A stretch of 64,000 nt of DNA from Facklamia hominis CCUG 36813 (GTDB lineage Bacteria > Bacillota > Bacilli > Lactobacillales > Aerococcaceae): assembly GCF_000301035.1 (NCBI RefSeq), contig NZ_JH932292.1, positions 372,001 through 436,000 on the forward strand, in the 5' to 3' direction. Positions 44,991 through 56,347 of the stretch are shown here, in pieces. The translations under genes were made by a program, and so were the position numbers. Positions within the stretch are counted from its first letter, which is position 1, and each line of letters begins with the position of its first letter. The notes below the pieces were generated by a model. The model was not told the DNA's origin, ran no database searches, and saw only the letters and a list, made by a program, of their open reading frames with translations.

Positions 44991-45035
44991 GAGAGAGTCC
45001 CCTAGATCCCTAATGAGACTCTCTCTTCATTTTTG
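44991..45035. terminator. Bidirectional terminator between the LysR gene and ung
   Basis: GAGAGAGTC and GACTCTCTC form a 9-bp stem with a 17-base loop; T-rich flanks on both strands. Confidence 0.75.
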
Positions 45036-45040
45036 ATGAA

Positions 45041-45718
45041 TCACCATTGAATCGGTGTTTTGCCTTGCTGAATGAGATAATGATTGACGCGACTAAAAGG
45101 TCGCGAGCCAAAGAAAGATCGATAAGCGGATAAAGGTGAGGGGTGTGAAGAGGTGAAGATTTGATGTTTGGTCTGGTCAATATCTGGAATCAATGCTTGA
45201 GCTGGATTTCCCCATAATAGAAAGACAATACCTGGATCTGCCTGGTTGAGACTTTGCACAATTGCCCGGGTCAATGCCTTCCAACCCAACCCCTGATGAG
45301 AATTAGCCTGTCCCTTAGCAACCGTCAAAGTTCGATTCAATAATAGGACCCCCTGCTTGGCCCAGTCACTTAAATCCCCTGACTGACGAAACGGTTGGCC
45401 TAGATCCTGAGCTAACTCTTGAAAAATATTGCGTAAGGATGGTGGTAGCTTTTGACCCGGATTCACCGAAAAGGCTAAGCCATTCGCTTGATCTGGTCCA
45501 TGATAAGGATCTTGACCAATAATAACCACTCTCACCTGAGAAAAAGGGGTCAAAGTGAGAGCTTGATAAACCTGATGACTGGGTGGGTAAATCGTTTGTT
45601 GTTGACTGAGTTCTAGTAACTGATTCTCAATATGATCTAACTGTTTGAGGTCATAATAAGCTTCAATGGCTTTCGCCCAATCACTCGCCACCACCGAAAA
45701 ATGAGCTAGCTGATACAT
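45041..45718 (-). CDS. ung: Uracil-DNA glycosylase
   Basis: The 225-residue family-1 enzyme removes uracil from DNA. The catalytic water-activating Asp is in VVIIGQDPYHGPDQANGLAF, and the minor-groove intercalation loop is SSHPSPLSAYRSFFGSRPFS. KQGVLLLNRTLTV and IVFLLWGNPAQA are further conserved blocks. The ATG at 45718 follows AGGAGG at 6-7 bases; an in-frame upstream start 11 codons earlier would overlap that site. Confidence 0.95.
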   Translation of the reverse strand: MYQLAHFSVVASDWAKAIEAYYDLKQLDHIENQLLELSQQQTIYPPSHQVYQALTLTPFSQVRVVIIGQDPYHGPDQANGLAFSVNPGQKLPPSLRNIFQELAQDLGQPFRQSGDLSDWAKQGVLLLNRTLTVAKGQANSHQGLGWKALTRAIVQSLNQADPGIVFLLWGNPAQALIPDIDQTKHQIFTSSHPSPLSAYRSFFGSRPFSRVNHYLIQQGKTPIQW

Positions 45719-45905
45719 ATTCTTCCTCCTGATCACTTTTTTATCCTTCATAGTGTATCGAATATTACACTAAGCAACAAGCCACATGCAAAGGATCCGT
45801 TAGCATTTAGACTTTAAGCCTCAGTAGACTTCGTAAAGATTTGTATAAGGATTTAATTTTCTAAACAAACTGATATAATAAAGGTATCCAAAAGGAGGCG
45901 ACTAT

Positions 45906-46478
45906 ATGATTAGTAAGAATGAACTCAGACAGGTTATTTTTAAGAAACGTCAACAATTAAGTCAAGCGTATCGGCAGAAAGCCCAAAACAAAATCTACCA
46001 ACAAGTCTTTGACTTGCCCCTTTTTAAAGCAGCCAAATCCGTCCTCATCTATACCTCAACCGAAGAAGAGATGGATAGTCGTCCCATCATTGAAGAAGGC
46101 TGGAAATTGGGTAAAACAATGACCGTTCCCCGTGTCTATCCTAAACGGCAGATGGAAGCTCATGTGATTACTCCTGACTCCACTTATCAAGTTTCTAAAT
46201 TTGGCATCCCAGAGCCCCTAGCAGATTCTCCCATCATTGATCCCCAAGACCTTGATTTAATTATTATGCCCTGTGTTTCATGCAATAATCAAGGACAGCG
46301 GATCGGCTACGGAGGTGGCTTCTATGACCGCTTTCTGCTAAGAGCCAAAAATGTCCCTGTAATCCTTCCTTATTTTGCCAAATTACAGTCGGAAGAAATT
46401 CCTACTGAAGATCATGACCAAACCGTTGATGTTGTGATTACTGAAGAAGGAACGATTGATTTAAGAAGCAAGGATTAA
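45906..46478 (+). CDS. 5-formyltetrahydrofolate cyclo-ligase
   Basis: The 190-residue enzyme converts 5-formyl-THF to 5,10-methenyl-THF with ATP. The N-terminal basic segment ELRQVIFKKRQQLS and the signature IGYGGGFYDRFL mark the family, with LIIMPCVSCNNQGQR before it. AAAGGAGG at 7 bases supports the ATG. A TATAAT lies at 45874-45879 with a poor -35. The gene often neighbours a rhomboid protease in related bacteria; that is not seen here. Confidence 0.92.
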   Translation: MISKNELRQVIFKKRQQLSQAYRQKAQNKIYQQVFDLPLFKAAKSVLIYTSTEEEMDSRPIIEEGWKLGKTMTVPRVYPKRQMEAHVITPDSTYQVSKFGIPEPLADSPIIDPQDLDLIIMPCVSCNNQGQRIGYGGGFYDRFLLRAKNVPVILPYFAKLQSEEIPTEDHDQTVDVVITEEGTIDLRSKD

Positions 46479-46479
46479 C

Positions 46480-46508
46480 TTGCAAAAGTGCTTCTAAAAC
46501 GCTATCAT
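46480..46508 (+). promoter_or_regulatory. Promoter of the class I aldolase gene
   Basis: TTGCAA and TATCAT are 17 bp apart; the transcript would start about 20 bp before the ribosome site AAAGGAG. Confidence 0.65.
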
Positions 46509-46536
46509 TAGACTAGTATAACAAAGGAGAATGACT

Positions 46537-47427
46537 ATGAACCAAGAACAATTTGAACAAATGAAGAATGCTAAAGGCTTTATTGCTGCCCTGGACCAAT
46601 CCGGTGGTTCAACCCCCAAAGCCCTTAAAGCTTATGGTATCAATGAAGACCAGTATGCGAATGAGGATGAGATGTTTGATCTCGTTCACCAAATGCGCAC
46701 ACGCATCATTAAAGCCCCTGCCTTTAAACAAGATAAAGTGATCGGCGCGATTCTCTTCGAACAGACAATGGATCGTCAAATCGATGGTAAATATACTGCT
46801 GATTACCTCTGGGAAGAAAAAGGCGTTGTTCCTTTTGTGAAGGTAGACCAAGGCTTAGCCCCTGAAGCTAATGGCGTTCAATTAATGAAAGAACTAACCC
46901 AACTCGATCAACTATTAGACCGTGCTAAAGAACGTCATATCTTCGGAACCAAGATGCGGTCAAATATCCTAGCTTATAATGAAGCTGGCATCAAGGCTAT
47001 CGTTGACCAACAATTCCAAGTGGGCAAACAAATTATCGCTAAAGGCTTAGTTCCTATTCTCGAACCAGAGGTCAATATTCACGCGGAAGATAAAGAAAAA
47101 ATCGAAGCTAAGCTTGCCGAAGAAATTTTAGCCGGCCTTAATCAATTAGATAAAGACCAATATGTCATGCTAAAGATTACCATTCCAACTCAAGCAGATA
47201 TCTACCAAGAAATTATTAACCATCCTCAAATGATTCGAGTGGTTGCCCTATCTGGCGGTTATTCAACAGATGAAGCCAACCAAAAATTAAAACAAACACC
47301 AGGCGTGATCGCTTCCTTCTCTAGAGCATTGGCCCAAGACTTAAGAGCCGATCAAAGTGAAGAAGCTTTCAATGAAAGCCTCTCTCATGCCATCGACGGC
47401 ATTTATGATGCTTCTGCCAATAAATAA
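46537..47427 (+). CDS. fda: Class I fructose-bisphosphate aldolase
   Basis: The 296-residue enzyme cleaves fructose-1,6-bisphosphate by a Schiff-base mechanism. [20 protein letters not shown] and [20 protein letters not shown] are conserved, and [10 protein letters not shown] and VMLKITIPT (probable Schiff-base Lys) mark the active site. The ATG at 46537 is chosen because AAAGGAG lies 7 bases before it. Whether a class II enzyme also exists cannot be seen here. It is followed by a strong terminator. Confidence 0.92.
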   Translation: MNQEQFEQMKNAKGFIAALDQSGGSTPKALKAYGINEDQYANEDEMFDLVHQMRTRIIKAPAFKQDKVIGAILFEQTMDRQIDGKYTADYLWEEKGVVPFVKVDQGLAPEANGVQLMKELTQLDQLLDRAKERHIFGTKMRSNILAYNEAGIKAIVDQQFQVGKQIIAKGLVPILEPEVNIHAEDKEKIEAKLAEEILAGLNQLDKDQYVMLKITIPTQADIYQEIINHPQMIRVVALSGGYSTDEANQKLKQTPGVIASFSRALAQDLRADQSEEAFNESLSHAIDGIYDASANK

Positions 47428-47437
47428 TTCATTAAGA

Positions 47438-47466
47438 AAACTGCGACTAAGTCGCAGTTTTTTACT
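47438..47466 (+). terminator. Terminator of the aldolase gene
   Basis: AAACTGCGAC and GTCGCAGTTT form a 10-bp stem with a TAA loop and a T run. Confidence 0.92.
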
Positions 47467-47495
47467 ATGTATAAACGAAATCTATTCATTCAAAA

Positions 47496-47525
47496 AAGAA
47501 GCAAGTTTATATAAGCTTGCTTCTT
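47496..47525 (-). terminator. Terminator of the Mga-like regulator gene
   Basis: AAGAAGCAAG and CTTGCTTCTT form a perfect 10-bp stem; six T follow on the minus strand. Confidence 0.85.
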
Positions 47526-47601
47526 TTAAAATCATCATTTAAAAGAATCAGTGTTATTTAAAGTTTCAATGTTGATTATTCATTGAAACATCCCTAGTTA
47601 T

Positions 47602-49125
47602 TTATGAGTCCCCTATCCTAAGTTCACCCATTTTATTCTGCTCATCTAATAATTGGACTTTCGACTTGACCCACTCCACAACCTGCTTAGTCGATAAATT
47701 CGTGATAATTAAGCTGCTTTCCTTATGATCACATGGAATCTTATGCGAAATCAAATAAAGATCATAATCAAGCTTTTGAGCATCCACCCAATTCCATGGT
47801 TGATCAGTATTGTAAAATTTAATCGAATTACAAAATTGTCCGTTTAAATAGTCCGCATAGGCACGGTCAAAATAATAATTTTCTGTAGAGATCAAGGCCT
47901 TATATCTTGGCTTTCCAGCTTTTAAATCATTAATCAAATTAGTCCAAACAGTCAAGACCGTAAAGCAAAGTTGCCCATAGCTTGGCCCTTGAATCTTAAA
48001 AGGCTCAATAAATTCATAAATACACGCTTCTAACTCACTCACGAAGTCATCATTTAAATCCATGATCATTTTCCGATAATCAGCAATGGAAAACACATTA
48101 AAATCTGAAAAATATTCCCGAACAATTCGATTCATAAAACAATAATTATGAATAATAATCGAAATCAACTGAAGCTGCTCATCCGTAATACTTATCAATT
48201 GATAGCTGATTGAAAGATGCTTAAGCTGCTGATAAAGAGCTTTTAAGCGGTTAAAATAGGCGATTTGAGGGAAATAAGCTTGTTTTAAACATTGGGGATA
48301 GAGAATAATATGATCATCCACAATTCCAGCGCTTAATTGATACAAAAGAGGCTTATCAATCGTGTAGGATCGTCCTCCGATCGTTATTTGCCGTTTATCT
48401 TCCGGAATTTTTTTCAAGATATGTTCCAACTTAGTATCACTAACTGCCCATTCTCCTTTGGCGACCAAACTTCCTTCAAAAGTTCGTTGCATATTGATCG
48501 CCAACCTCAAATAAATAAAAGGATTCTTCATATAGAATTCAATAAAATTTGAATGATCACTCACCTTCAGGAAAAAATCCAATACTTCCTGATAGGTGAC
48601 ATCCTTACAAAGCCATTCATCCACACTATAATAGATATCTAAAAATAATGGATAATAGGTCCGATATACTGTTTCTGACATATCTAGTTTTAATGGAGAC
48701 TTAGTGATCTGAGCGGGTATCTCTAAGTCGGTAAAAAAATTATTAATTCGTTGGATAGCTCGACTGAGACTCGTCCTTGACATATAAAATATCTCAGCTG
48801 CTTCATCCATGGTATTAATTTGACGCTTAAATAAAGTGTCTAAAATCATAAATTCAGAGCATGCATGTGCATAACTTTGAAAGAAATATCCATAGGTATA
48901 ATCTGTATGAATAACAATATAGACTTGTCCATCTTCTCTTTTCAAGGTTAGTTCTTGGTCATATAATGTTTCAATTTCTTCAAGATCCTTTAATAAAATA
49001 CTCAATGAACAACCAATCATTTTCGCCAGTTGCCTTGTTGAAACTGCTTTGATCTCTGGATCATAGAATATCTTAATAATATGTAGTTGTCGTTGTGCCT
49101 TTTGAGACAGTAGCCGATACCTCAT
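47602..49125 (-). CDS. Mga-like helix-turn-helix transcriptional regulator
   Basis: The 507-residue protein has two N-terminal helix-turn-helix regions (VSTRQLAKMIGCSLSILLKD near residue 28 and MDEAAEIFYMSRTSLSRAIQ near residue 106), the second in the position of the Mga DNA-binding domain. A long helical middle region resembles the PRD-like part of Mga/AtxA regulators. The C-terminal 100 residues may be an EIIB-like fold (DYDLYLISHKIPCDHKESSL). It stands alone between terminators; targets are unknown. Such regulators often control surface or virulence genes in Gram-positive bacteria. Confidence 0.7.
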   Translation of the reverse strand: MRYRLLSQKAQRQLHIIKIFYDPEIKAVSTRQLAKMIGCSLSILLKDLEEIETLYDQELTLKREDGQVYIVIHTDYTYGYFFQSYAHACSEFMILDTLFKRQINTMDEAAEIFYMSRTSLSRAIQRINNFFTDLEIPAQITKSPLKLDMSETVYRTYYPLFLDIYYSVDEWLCKDVTYQEVLDFFLKVSDHSNFIEFYMKNPFIYLRLAINMQRTFEGSLVAKGEWAVSDTKLEHILKKIPEDKRQITIGGRSYTIDKPLLYQLSAGIVDDHIILYPQCLKQAYFPQIAYFNRLKALYQQLKHLSISYQLISITDEQLQLISIIIHNYCFMNRIVREYFSDFNVFSIADYRKMIMDLNDDFVSELEACIYEFIEPFKIQGPSYGQLCFTVLTVWTNLINDLKAGKPRYKALISTENYYFDRAYADYLNGQFCNSIKFYNTDQPWNWVDAQKLDYDLYLISHKIPCDHKESSLIITNLSTKQVVEWVKSKVQLLDEQNKMGELRIGDS

Positions 49126-49287
49126 AAGACACCACCTCTCTAGTAGCTATTTAATTTAAAGGGGACAAAATCATATGGTCACATTTTATCATCACCTATT
49201 TGAAATAAAAAGTCAATCATTTTAATAATTTTATTTAATATTCGAAATTATTTTAAATAACAGTCGCGCTTCTAATTCTATTTTAAA

Positions 49288-49324
49288 TTAAAAAACTTGG
49301 CTGGCATCACTCGCCAAACCAAGT
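49288..49324 (-). terminator. Terminator of lepA
   Basis: ACTTGG and CCAAGT with an inner TGGCG...TGCCA pairing form a branched stem, followed by TTTTTTAA on the minus strand. Confidence 0.75.
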
Positions 49325-49341
49325 CAGTTAAAACAAGTATT

Positions 49342-51165
49342 TTATTCATCGTCCATTTGTAGGACGGCCATAAAGGCCTCTTGGGGAATTTCCACATTAC
49401 CAACAGCCTTCATCCGCTTCTTACCCTCTTTCTGTTTCTCAAGCAATTTCTTCCTACGAGAAACATCACCACCATAAAGCTTAGCGGTTACATCCTTACG
49501 ATAAGCCTTAATGGTTGATCGAGCAATAATTTTATTCCCGATAGCTGCTTGAACGGGCACTTCAAACATCTGACGCGGAATAATTTCTTTTAATTTCTCG
49601 ACTAAAGCGCGTCCTCTTGGATAGGCGAAGTCCTTGTGAATGATTAAGGAGAAGGCGTCAATCACATCACCATTAAGCAGCACTTCCAACTTAACTAGGT
49701 TAGACGTTTGATAGCCGATTAATTCATAATCCAAGGAAGCATAACCTTTTGTCATAGACTTAAGCTTGTCAAAGAAATCATAGACAATCTCAGCCATTGG
49801 CAATTCATAGATGACGTTCACCCGAGTATCATCCAGATATTCCATCGTGATGAACTTGCCGCGTTTTCGTTGAGCTAATTCCATCACCGGTCCAACATAA
49901 TCATTAGGAACCATAATGGATGCCTTAATATAGGGTTCCAGGATATGATCGATTTCAGTTGGATCAGGCATCTCTGAAGGATTATCCACAATCACTTCCT
50001 CACCATCCGTCTTAACCACTCGGTAGATAACGGATGGCGCCGTAATAATCAAGTTCAAATTAAATTCACGTTCTAACCGCTCTTGAACCACATCCATGTG
50101 AAGAAGACCTAAGAAGCCAGTTCTAAAGCCAAAGCCTAGCGCCTGAGAAGTTTCTGGTTCAAAATGCAAGGAAGCGTCATTCAATTGTAATTTTTCAAGG
50201 GCTTCTCGTAGATCATTATAATCGGCAGAATCAACTGGATACAGTCCCGCAAAAACCATCGGATTAAGCTTACGATAACCAGGCAAGGGTTCCTTAGCAG
50301 ATCGATTGGCAGAAGTAATCGTATCACCAACACGGGTATCTTGGATTGTCTTAATCCCGGCAGTAATATAACCCACATCTCCTACCATCAGGAAATCACG
50401 CTTAATAGCATTGGGAGAAAAAACACCCACCTCAATGACTTCAAATTCTTTTTGATTACTCATTAAACGAATCTTATCTCCTGGTCTAACCATTCCATTA
50501 ACGATTCGAACATTTAAGACGACTCCTCGATAAGCATCATAGGCCGAATCAAAAATTAAAGCCTGTAAAGGAGCTTCTAAATCTCCTGAGGGAGCAGGTA
50601 CTTTTTCAACGATTTGTTCCAGAATCGTATCAATTCCAATTCCAGTTTTTGCTGAACAAAGTGCTGCTTGTGAAGCATCTAAGCCAATAACATCTTCAAT
50701 TTCTTGTTTTACGTGATCAGGATTAGCTGAAGGTAAGTCAATTTTATTAATAACAGGTAAGATCTCTAAGTCATTATCCAAGGCTAAGTACACATTGGCG
50801 AGTGTCTGTGCTTCGATACCTTGCGCCGCATCCACCACTAACAAGGCCCCTTCGCAAGCTGCTAAAGACCTTGATACTTCATAGGCGAAGTCGACGTGCC
50901 CTGGCGTATCAATCAAGTGAAATATGTATCGTTGACCATCCTTAGCGTCATAATTCACTTCGACAGCATTAAGCTTGATAGTAATGCCACGTTCCCGTTC
51001 TAAATCCATGGAATCCAGTAGTTGTGCTTTCATATCACGCTCAGCAACGGTATGGGTCTGTTGCAAAATACGATCTGCTAGCGTCGATTTACCGTGGTCA
51101 ATATGAGCTACAATTGAGAAATTTCGAATCCGCTCTTGACGTTTTTTTAGTTCATTTATATCCAA
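49342..51165 (-). CDS. lepA: Elongation factor 4 (LepA)
   Basis: The 607-residue translational GTPase back-translocates or rescues ribosomes. It shows G1 [10 protein letters not shown]2 region [16 protein letters not shown]3 [17 protein letters not shown]4 [12 protein letters not shown], and the LepA-specific C-terminal domain with [20 protein letters not shown]. Length and domain layout are typical. It lies about 220 bp downstream of dnaJ, separated by a terminator. Confidence 0.96.
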   Translation of the reverse strand: MDINELKKRQERIRNFSIVAHIDHGKSTLADRILQQTHTVAERDMKAQLLDSMDLERERGITIKLNAVEVNYDAKDGQRYIFHLIDTPGHVDFAYEVSRSLAACEGALLVVDAAQGIEAQTLANVYLALDNDLEILPVINKIDLPSANPDHVKQEIEDVIGLDASQAALCSAKTGIGIDTILEQIVEKVPAPSGDLEAPLQALIFDSAYDAYRGVVLNVRIVNGMVRPGDKIRLMSNQKEFEVIEVGVFSPNAIKRDFLMVGDVGYITAGIKTIQDTRVGDTITSANRSAKEPLPGYRKLNPMVFAGLYPVDSADYNDLREALEKLQLNDASLHFEPETSQALGFGFRTGFLGLLHMDVVQERLEREFNLNLIITAPSVIYRVVKTDGEEVIVDNPSEMPDPTEIDHILEPYIKASIMVPNDYVGPVMELAQRKRGKFITMEYLDDTRVNVIYELPMAEIVYDFFDKLKSMTKGYASLDYELIGYQTSNLVKLEVLLNGDVIDAFSLIIHKDFAYPRGRALVEKLKEIIPRQMFEVPVQAAIGNKIIARSTIKAYRKDVTAKLYGGDVSRRKKLLEKQKEGKKRMKAVGNVEIPQEAFMAVLQMDDE

Positions 51166-51339
51166 ATTCAGTCACTTCCTTCACTGCATTATCAATCATC
51201 ACCCTTAATCTTATCAAAAATCTATAAGGATAGATAGTTCTAGTTATTATTTATTTGTAAAATAAGGACGGGCTAAACTCCTGAAATAAAGACTCGTTCT
51301 TAACGAAAAATAGAGCGCTCAATCGCCTCAGCTAATAAT

Positions 51340-51378
51340 CAATAAAAAGCAGACCCACACCTCGTGCTAGTCTGCTTT
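51340..51378 (-). terminator. Terminator of the hrcA-grpE-dnaK-dnaJ operon
   Basis: AAAGCAGAC and GTCTGCTTT form a 9-bp stem followed by a T-rich tract on the minus strand. Confidence 0.8.
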
Positions 51379-51384
51379 ATAATA

Positions 51385-52533
51385 TTAATCATTATTAAAC
51401 ATATCTCGCATCTTATCAAAGAAACTTCCATCGTCTTGTTTAACAGATTCACCAGACTCTTTGGCGAAAGCCTTCAACAATTCTTTTTGCTTATCGGTTA
51501 GTTTCTTTGGTGTCACGACTTCTACCTGTACCTCTTGATCACCGGTTCGTCCGGTATTAATATCCGGAGCTCCCTTACCTCTTAAACGGAAGCTTGTTCC
51601 CGTTTGTGTACCAGCCGGAATCTTGAATTTCACCTTACCATGAACCGTCGGTATCTCAATTTCATCCCCTAAAGCAGCTTGAGAGAAACTAATCGGTAAT
51701 TGATAGTAAATCTGAGAACCTCGCCGTTTAAAGGTCTTAGAAGATTGTACCTGGAAGACAACATAGAGGTCACCATAAGGTCCACCGTTTCGTCCAGCTT
51801 CTCCTTGATTAGCTAAGCGCATTTGATTTCCATCTTCAACTCCTGCTGGAATTGTTACCTTAACCGAATGGCTTTGTGATTCAATCCCTGAACCATGACA
51901 GGTTGGGCATTTTTCTTTAATTTCTTTTCCGCTACCATGACAGACATCACAGGTAGTTTGAGTCATCACACGACCAAATGGCGTTGAGCGTTCAACTTGA
52001 ATAGTCCCGGATCCATGACACTTATGACAAGTGACTGGTTTAGTACCGGGCTTAGCACCATTGCCATGACAGCTATGACATTCTTCATTGCGATTATATT
52101 TAATCGTTGTTTCCTTACCAAATATCGCTTCTTCAAACGTCAATTTAATCCGATATTGTAAATCTCTCCCCTTCTGTGGGGCATTAGCTGAACGATAAGC
52201 TTGACCACCAGCAGCGCCGCCAAAGAAGGAATTAAGAATATCATCGAAGCCAAAATCAGAGGCTCCTGAGAAGCCACCAAAACCACCAAAGCCTTGTCCA
52301 AAATTAGGATCCGTCGAGGCGTGACCATATTGGTCATAAGCAGCCCGCTTTTGTGCGTCACTTAATACTTCATAAGCTTCCGACACTTCTTTAAATTTTT
52401 CTTCAGCGCCAGCTTCCTTATTAATATCGGGATGGTATTTTTTTGATAATTTACGATAAGCTTTTTTTATCTCGGCATCCGAGGCATCGCGCGATACCCC
52501 CAGGATTTCATAATAATCTCGTTTTTCTGCCAT
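51385..52533 (-). CDS. dnaJ: Chaperone DnaJ
   Basis: The 382-residue type I J-protein stimulates DnaK ATPase and delivers substrates. It has an N-terminal J domain with YHPDINK (HPD), a Gly/Phe-rich linker ([18 protein letters not shown]), four zinc-binding CxxCxGxG repeats ([32 protein letters not shown]) and the C-terminal substrate domains. It follows dnaK by 82 bp, with a hairpin between. Confidence 0.97.
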   Translation of the reverse strand: MAEKRDYYEILGVSRDASDAEIKKAYRKLSKKYHPDINKEAGAEEKFKEVSEAYEVLSDAQKRAAYDQYGHASTDPNFGQGFGGFGGFSGASDFGFDDILNSFFGGAAGGQAYRSANAPQKGRDLQYRIKLTFEEAIFGKETTIKYNRNEECHSCHGNGAKPGTKPVTCHKCHGSGTIQVERSTPFGRVMTQTTCDVCHGSGKEIKEKCPTCHGSGIESQSHSVKVTIPAGVEDGNQMRLANQGEAGRNGGPYGDLYVVFQVQSSKTFKRRGSQIYYQLPISFSQAALGDEIEIPTVHGKVKFKIPAGTQTGTSFRLRGKGAPDINTGRTGDQEVQVEVVTPKKLTDKQKELLKAFAKESGESVKQDDGSFFDKMRDMFNND

Positions 52534-52574
52534 CGTCTACTCCTCTCCCTTACAACAAACTCGTTAAAATGGAA

Positions 52575-52595
52575 GGCTGGGAAGAACTCCCAGCC
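52575..52595 (-). terminator. Hairpin between dnaK and dnaJ
   Basis: GGCTGGGA and TCCCAGCC form an 8-bp stem with a 5-base loop. The tract after it on the minus strand is TTCCATTTT, so it is a weak terminator or mRNA-processing or stability element that could lower dnaJ expression relative to dnaK. Confidence 0.5.
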
Positions 52596-52615
52596 CCCAA
52601 GTAATGTCTTTTAGA

Positions 52616-54472
<1,857 letters not shown>

Positions 54473-54539
54473 TTAAATTTCGTTTACCTAGAATTTTATT
54501 AATATTGAATTTACTAATTTTATGATTATTGATCACTCA

Positions 54540-55169
54540 TTATGCGGAAACGATCACCATCGCTGGACGAATGATCCGATCGTCTAATATATAGCCTTTT
54601 TGTAACACTTGCACGACATGATCTGCTTGCTGCCCTTCTTGAACCGGTTGAGTGGTTACGGCCTGATGGAAATTCGGGTCAAAAGGTTCATTTAATGGAT
54701 CGATGACCTCAATTTTTTCTTCCTTAAAGGCTGCTAAGATTTGTTGGTAAACCATCTCAACTCCTTTATGAATCGCTAAGGCTTCTTCATTATCCGCTTT
54801 AACCGCTAAGGCCCTTTCTAAATTATCAATCGCATCCAATAACTTTTTGGCTAAGGATTGCGACCGATACTTAGCTGCTTCACTTCGTTCACGACTATTC
54901 GATCGCTGCATATTAGCAATTTCCGCTTGTAGTCTGAGATTATGATCCTCTAATTGATCAATTTTATCTTCATAAGCTTGAATATCAACGGCCTCCGATT
55001 GGATTTCTTCTGCGGAATCCTCTGTCTTATCATCCTCTGGAATAATTTCGACTTCAGCTTCTGTTAACACATCCTCATCTGTTGAATGATTGGATGCTTC
55101 CGGATGACTGACTTCCTGATTTTCATTCAGGGTGATCTCTTCATCATGATTCATTTGATTCTCTGTCAC
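54540..55169 (-). CDS. grpE: Nucleotide exchange factor GrpE
   Basis: The 209-residue protein has an acidic disordered N-terminus (about residues 1-65), a long dimerisation helix (YEDKIDQLEDHNLRLQAEIA) and the C-terminal beta domain with FDPNFHQAVTTQP and VLQKGYILDDRIIRPAMVIV. It releases ADP from DnaK. The start is GTG, 8 bases after AGGAGG. It follows hrcA by 13 bp. Confidence 0.95.
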   Translation of the reverse strand: MTENQMNHDEEITLNENQEVSHPEASNHSTDEDVLTEAEVEIIPEDDKTEDSAEEIQSEAVDIQAYEDKIDQLEDHNLRLQAEIANMQRSNSRERSEAAKYRSQSLAKKLLDAIDNLERALAVKADNEEALAIHKGVEMVYQQILAAFKEEKIEVIDPLNEPFDPNFHQAVTTQPVQEGQQADHVVQVLQKGYILDDRIIRPAMVIVSA

Positions 55170-55182
55170 TAAATGACCTCCT

Positions 55183-56202
55183 TTAATGATTAAATTCGAT
55201 TAGCACTTGCTCCATCAATGCGATAATACGAGTAAATCGCATGGTGGAAGGTCCTAGTATACCGATGGTCATTTTTTGGTTATCCTGCTTAACAGTCCCA
55301 GTGACCAACGCAAGGTGTTCATTGCCAACTGGCAGGAAATCCTGACCAAACAAAACATCAATACCTAAATCTCTTTGTTCTAACAATTCAAAGATTTCTT
55401 TCGACCCGTCTATTAAATTGAACAAATCTTTAAAATGAGAGACATCTTCTTGAGCGCCAATCAAGTCAAATAGGTTATTCTTAGCCAAAACTTGATAGCG
55501 TTGGCCCTTCACTTGATGGATAGCTCTTTCAACAAGATCCGAAAAATCATAGGCAATGCCAAATCGTCTCTGCATTAGCATAGGAATGGTTAACTTGAGC
55601 CGTTGATAAGCATCTTCTAAAGAAACGCCTATTAATTCGTCATTCAAGAGCTGAATAAGCTCGTTCATCACCTGTGGGTTAAGATCGAACTGCATCGTAT
55701 AAATACGACTTTCGACATAGCCCAAATTTGTTAGTAAGACCAACATTACTTGATGGTCAGACAGGTGAACTAGCTTAAAATTATCAATTAAGTGCTCCTC
55801 ATTACTCTGTTCAAAGATTAATGTCGGATAATTAGTCAAAGAGACTAAGAGATCTGCAACCATCTTTGCCATTTTAAAAGAATCCTGACTACGATTGTCA
55901 AATATTTCTTTGACGGCTTGGCGGTCGCTTTGATATTGGTCAGCGAGGCTTCGGTTTTCATGATGGATCAAACGGTCTACATAATAACGATAACCTTCAT
56001 AGGAAGGGATCCGCCCAGAAGACGTATGTGCCTTCACAATATACCCGTTCTTTTCTAAAACCACCATCTCATTCCGAATCGTTGCTGGTGATACTTCTAA
56101 TAAGCTCTTTTTCAACAAGGTCTTGGAACCGACTGGCGATTCTAAACTCGCATAAAGACGAACAATCAGATCAAGGATCTCATGTTGTCTCGGCGTTAAC
56201 AT
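55183..56202 (-). CDS. hrcA: Heat-inducible repressor HrcA
   Basis: The 339-residue repressor binds CIRCE operators and needs GroEL for activity. The N-terminal winged helix reads LTPRQHEILDLIVRLYASLE, GSKTLLKKSLLEVSPATIRN and LEKNGYIVKAHTSSGRIPS. The C-terminal GAF-like dimerisation domain extends to the end. The start at 56202 is chosen because GAGG lies 8 bases before this ATG; two in-frame starts just upstream overlap the ribosome site. Two CIRCE copies flank its promoter, so it is autoregulated. Confidence 0.95.
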   Translation of the reverse strand: MLTPRQHEILDLIVRLYASLESPVGSKTLLKKSLLEVSPATIRNEMVVLEKNGYIVKAHTSSGRIPSYEGYRYYVDRLIHHENRSLADQYQSDRQAVKEIFDNRSQDSFKMAKMVADLLVSLTNYPTLIFEQSNEEHLIDNFKLVHLSDHQVMLVLLTNLGYVESRIYTMQFDLNPQVMNELIQLLNDELIGVSLEDAYQRLKLTIPMLMQRRFGIAYDFSDLVERAIHQVKGQRYQVLAKNNLFDLIGAQEDVSHFKDLFNLIDGSKEIFELLEQRDLGIDVLFGQDFLPVGNEHLALVTGTVKQDNQKMTIGILGPSTMRFTRIIALMEQVLIEFNH

Positions 56203-56220
56203 TTCCATCACCTCACTTAA

Positions 56221-56247
56221 TTAGCACTTTTAATATCTGAGTGCTAA
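56221..56247. promoter_or_regulatory. CIRCE operator proximal to hrcA
   Basis: TTAGCACTT-N9-GAGTGCTAA has one mismatch to the consensus and lies between the -10 box and the hrcA start. Confidence 0.95.
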
Positions 56248-56255
56248 CTGTCTTT

Positions 56256-56284
56256 AGTTTAACCTCTAATTCATACTTTGTCAA
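56256..56284 (-). promoter_or_regulatory. Heat-shock operon promoter
   Basis: TTGACA (56279-56284) and TAAACT (56256-56261) are 17 bp apart on the minus strand, flanked on each side by a CIRCE element. Confidence 0.85.
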
Positions 56285-56294
56285 GCTTTTTTCT

Positions 56295-56328
56295 AAAAAA
56301 ATTAGCACTCTTCACAAAAGAGTGCTAA
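56295..56328 (-). terminator. Distal CIRCE that doubles as terminator of the truB-ribF operon
   Basis: TTAGCACTC-N9-GAGTGCTAA at 56302-56328 is a perfect CIRCE. On the minus strand it is a 9-bp stem (extendable by flanking A-T pairs) directly followed by seven T, 20 bp after the ribF stop. It therefore fits a rho-independent terminator as well as a repressor site upstream of the hrcA promoter. Confidence 0.8.
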
Positions 56329-56347
56329 TTCCTTATTTCCATGCAAT

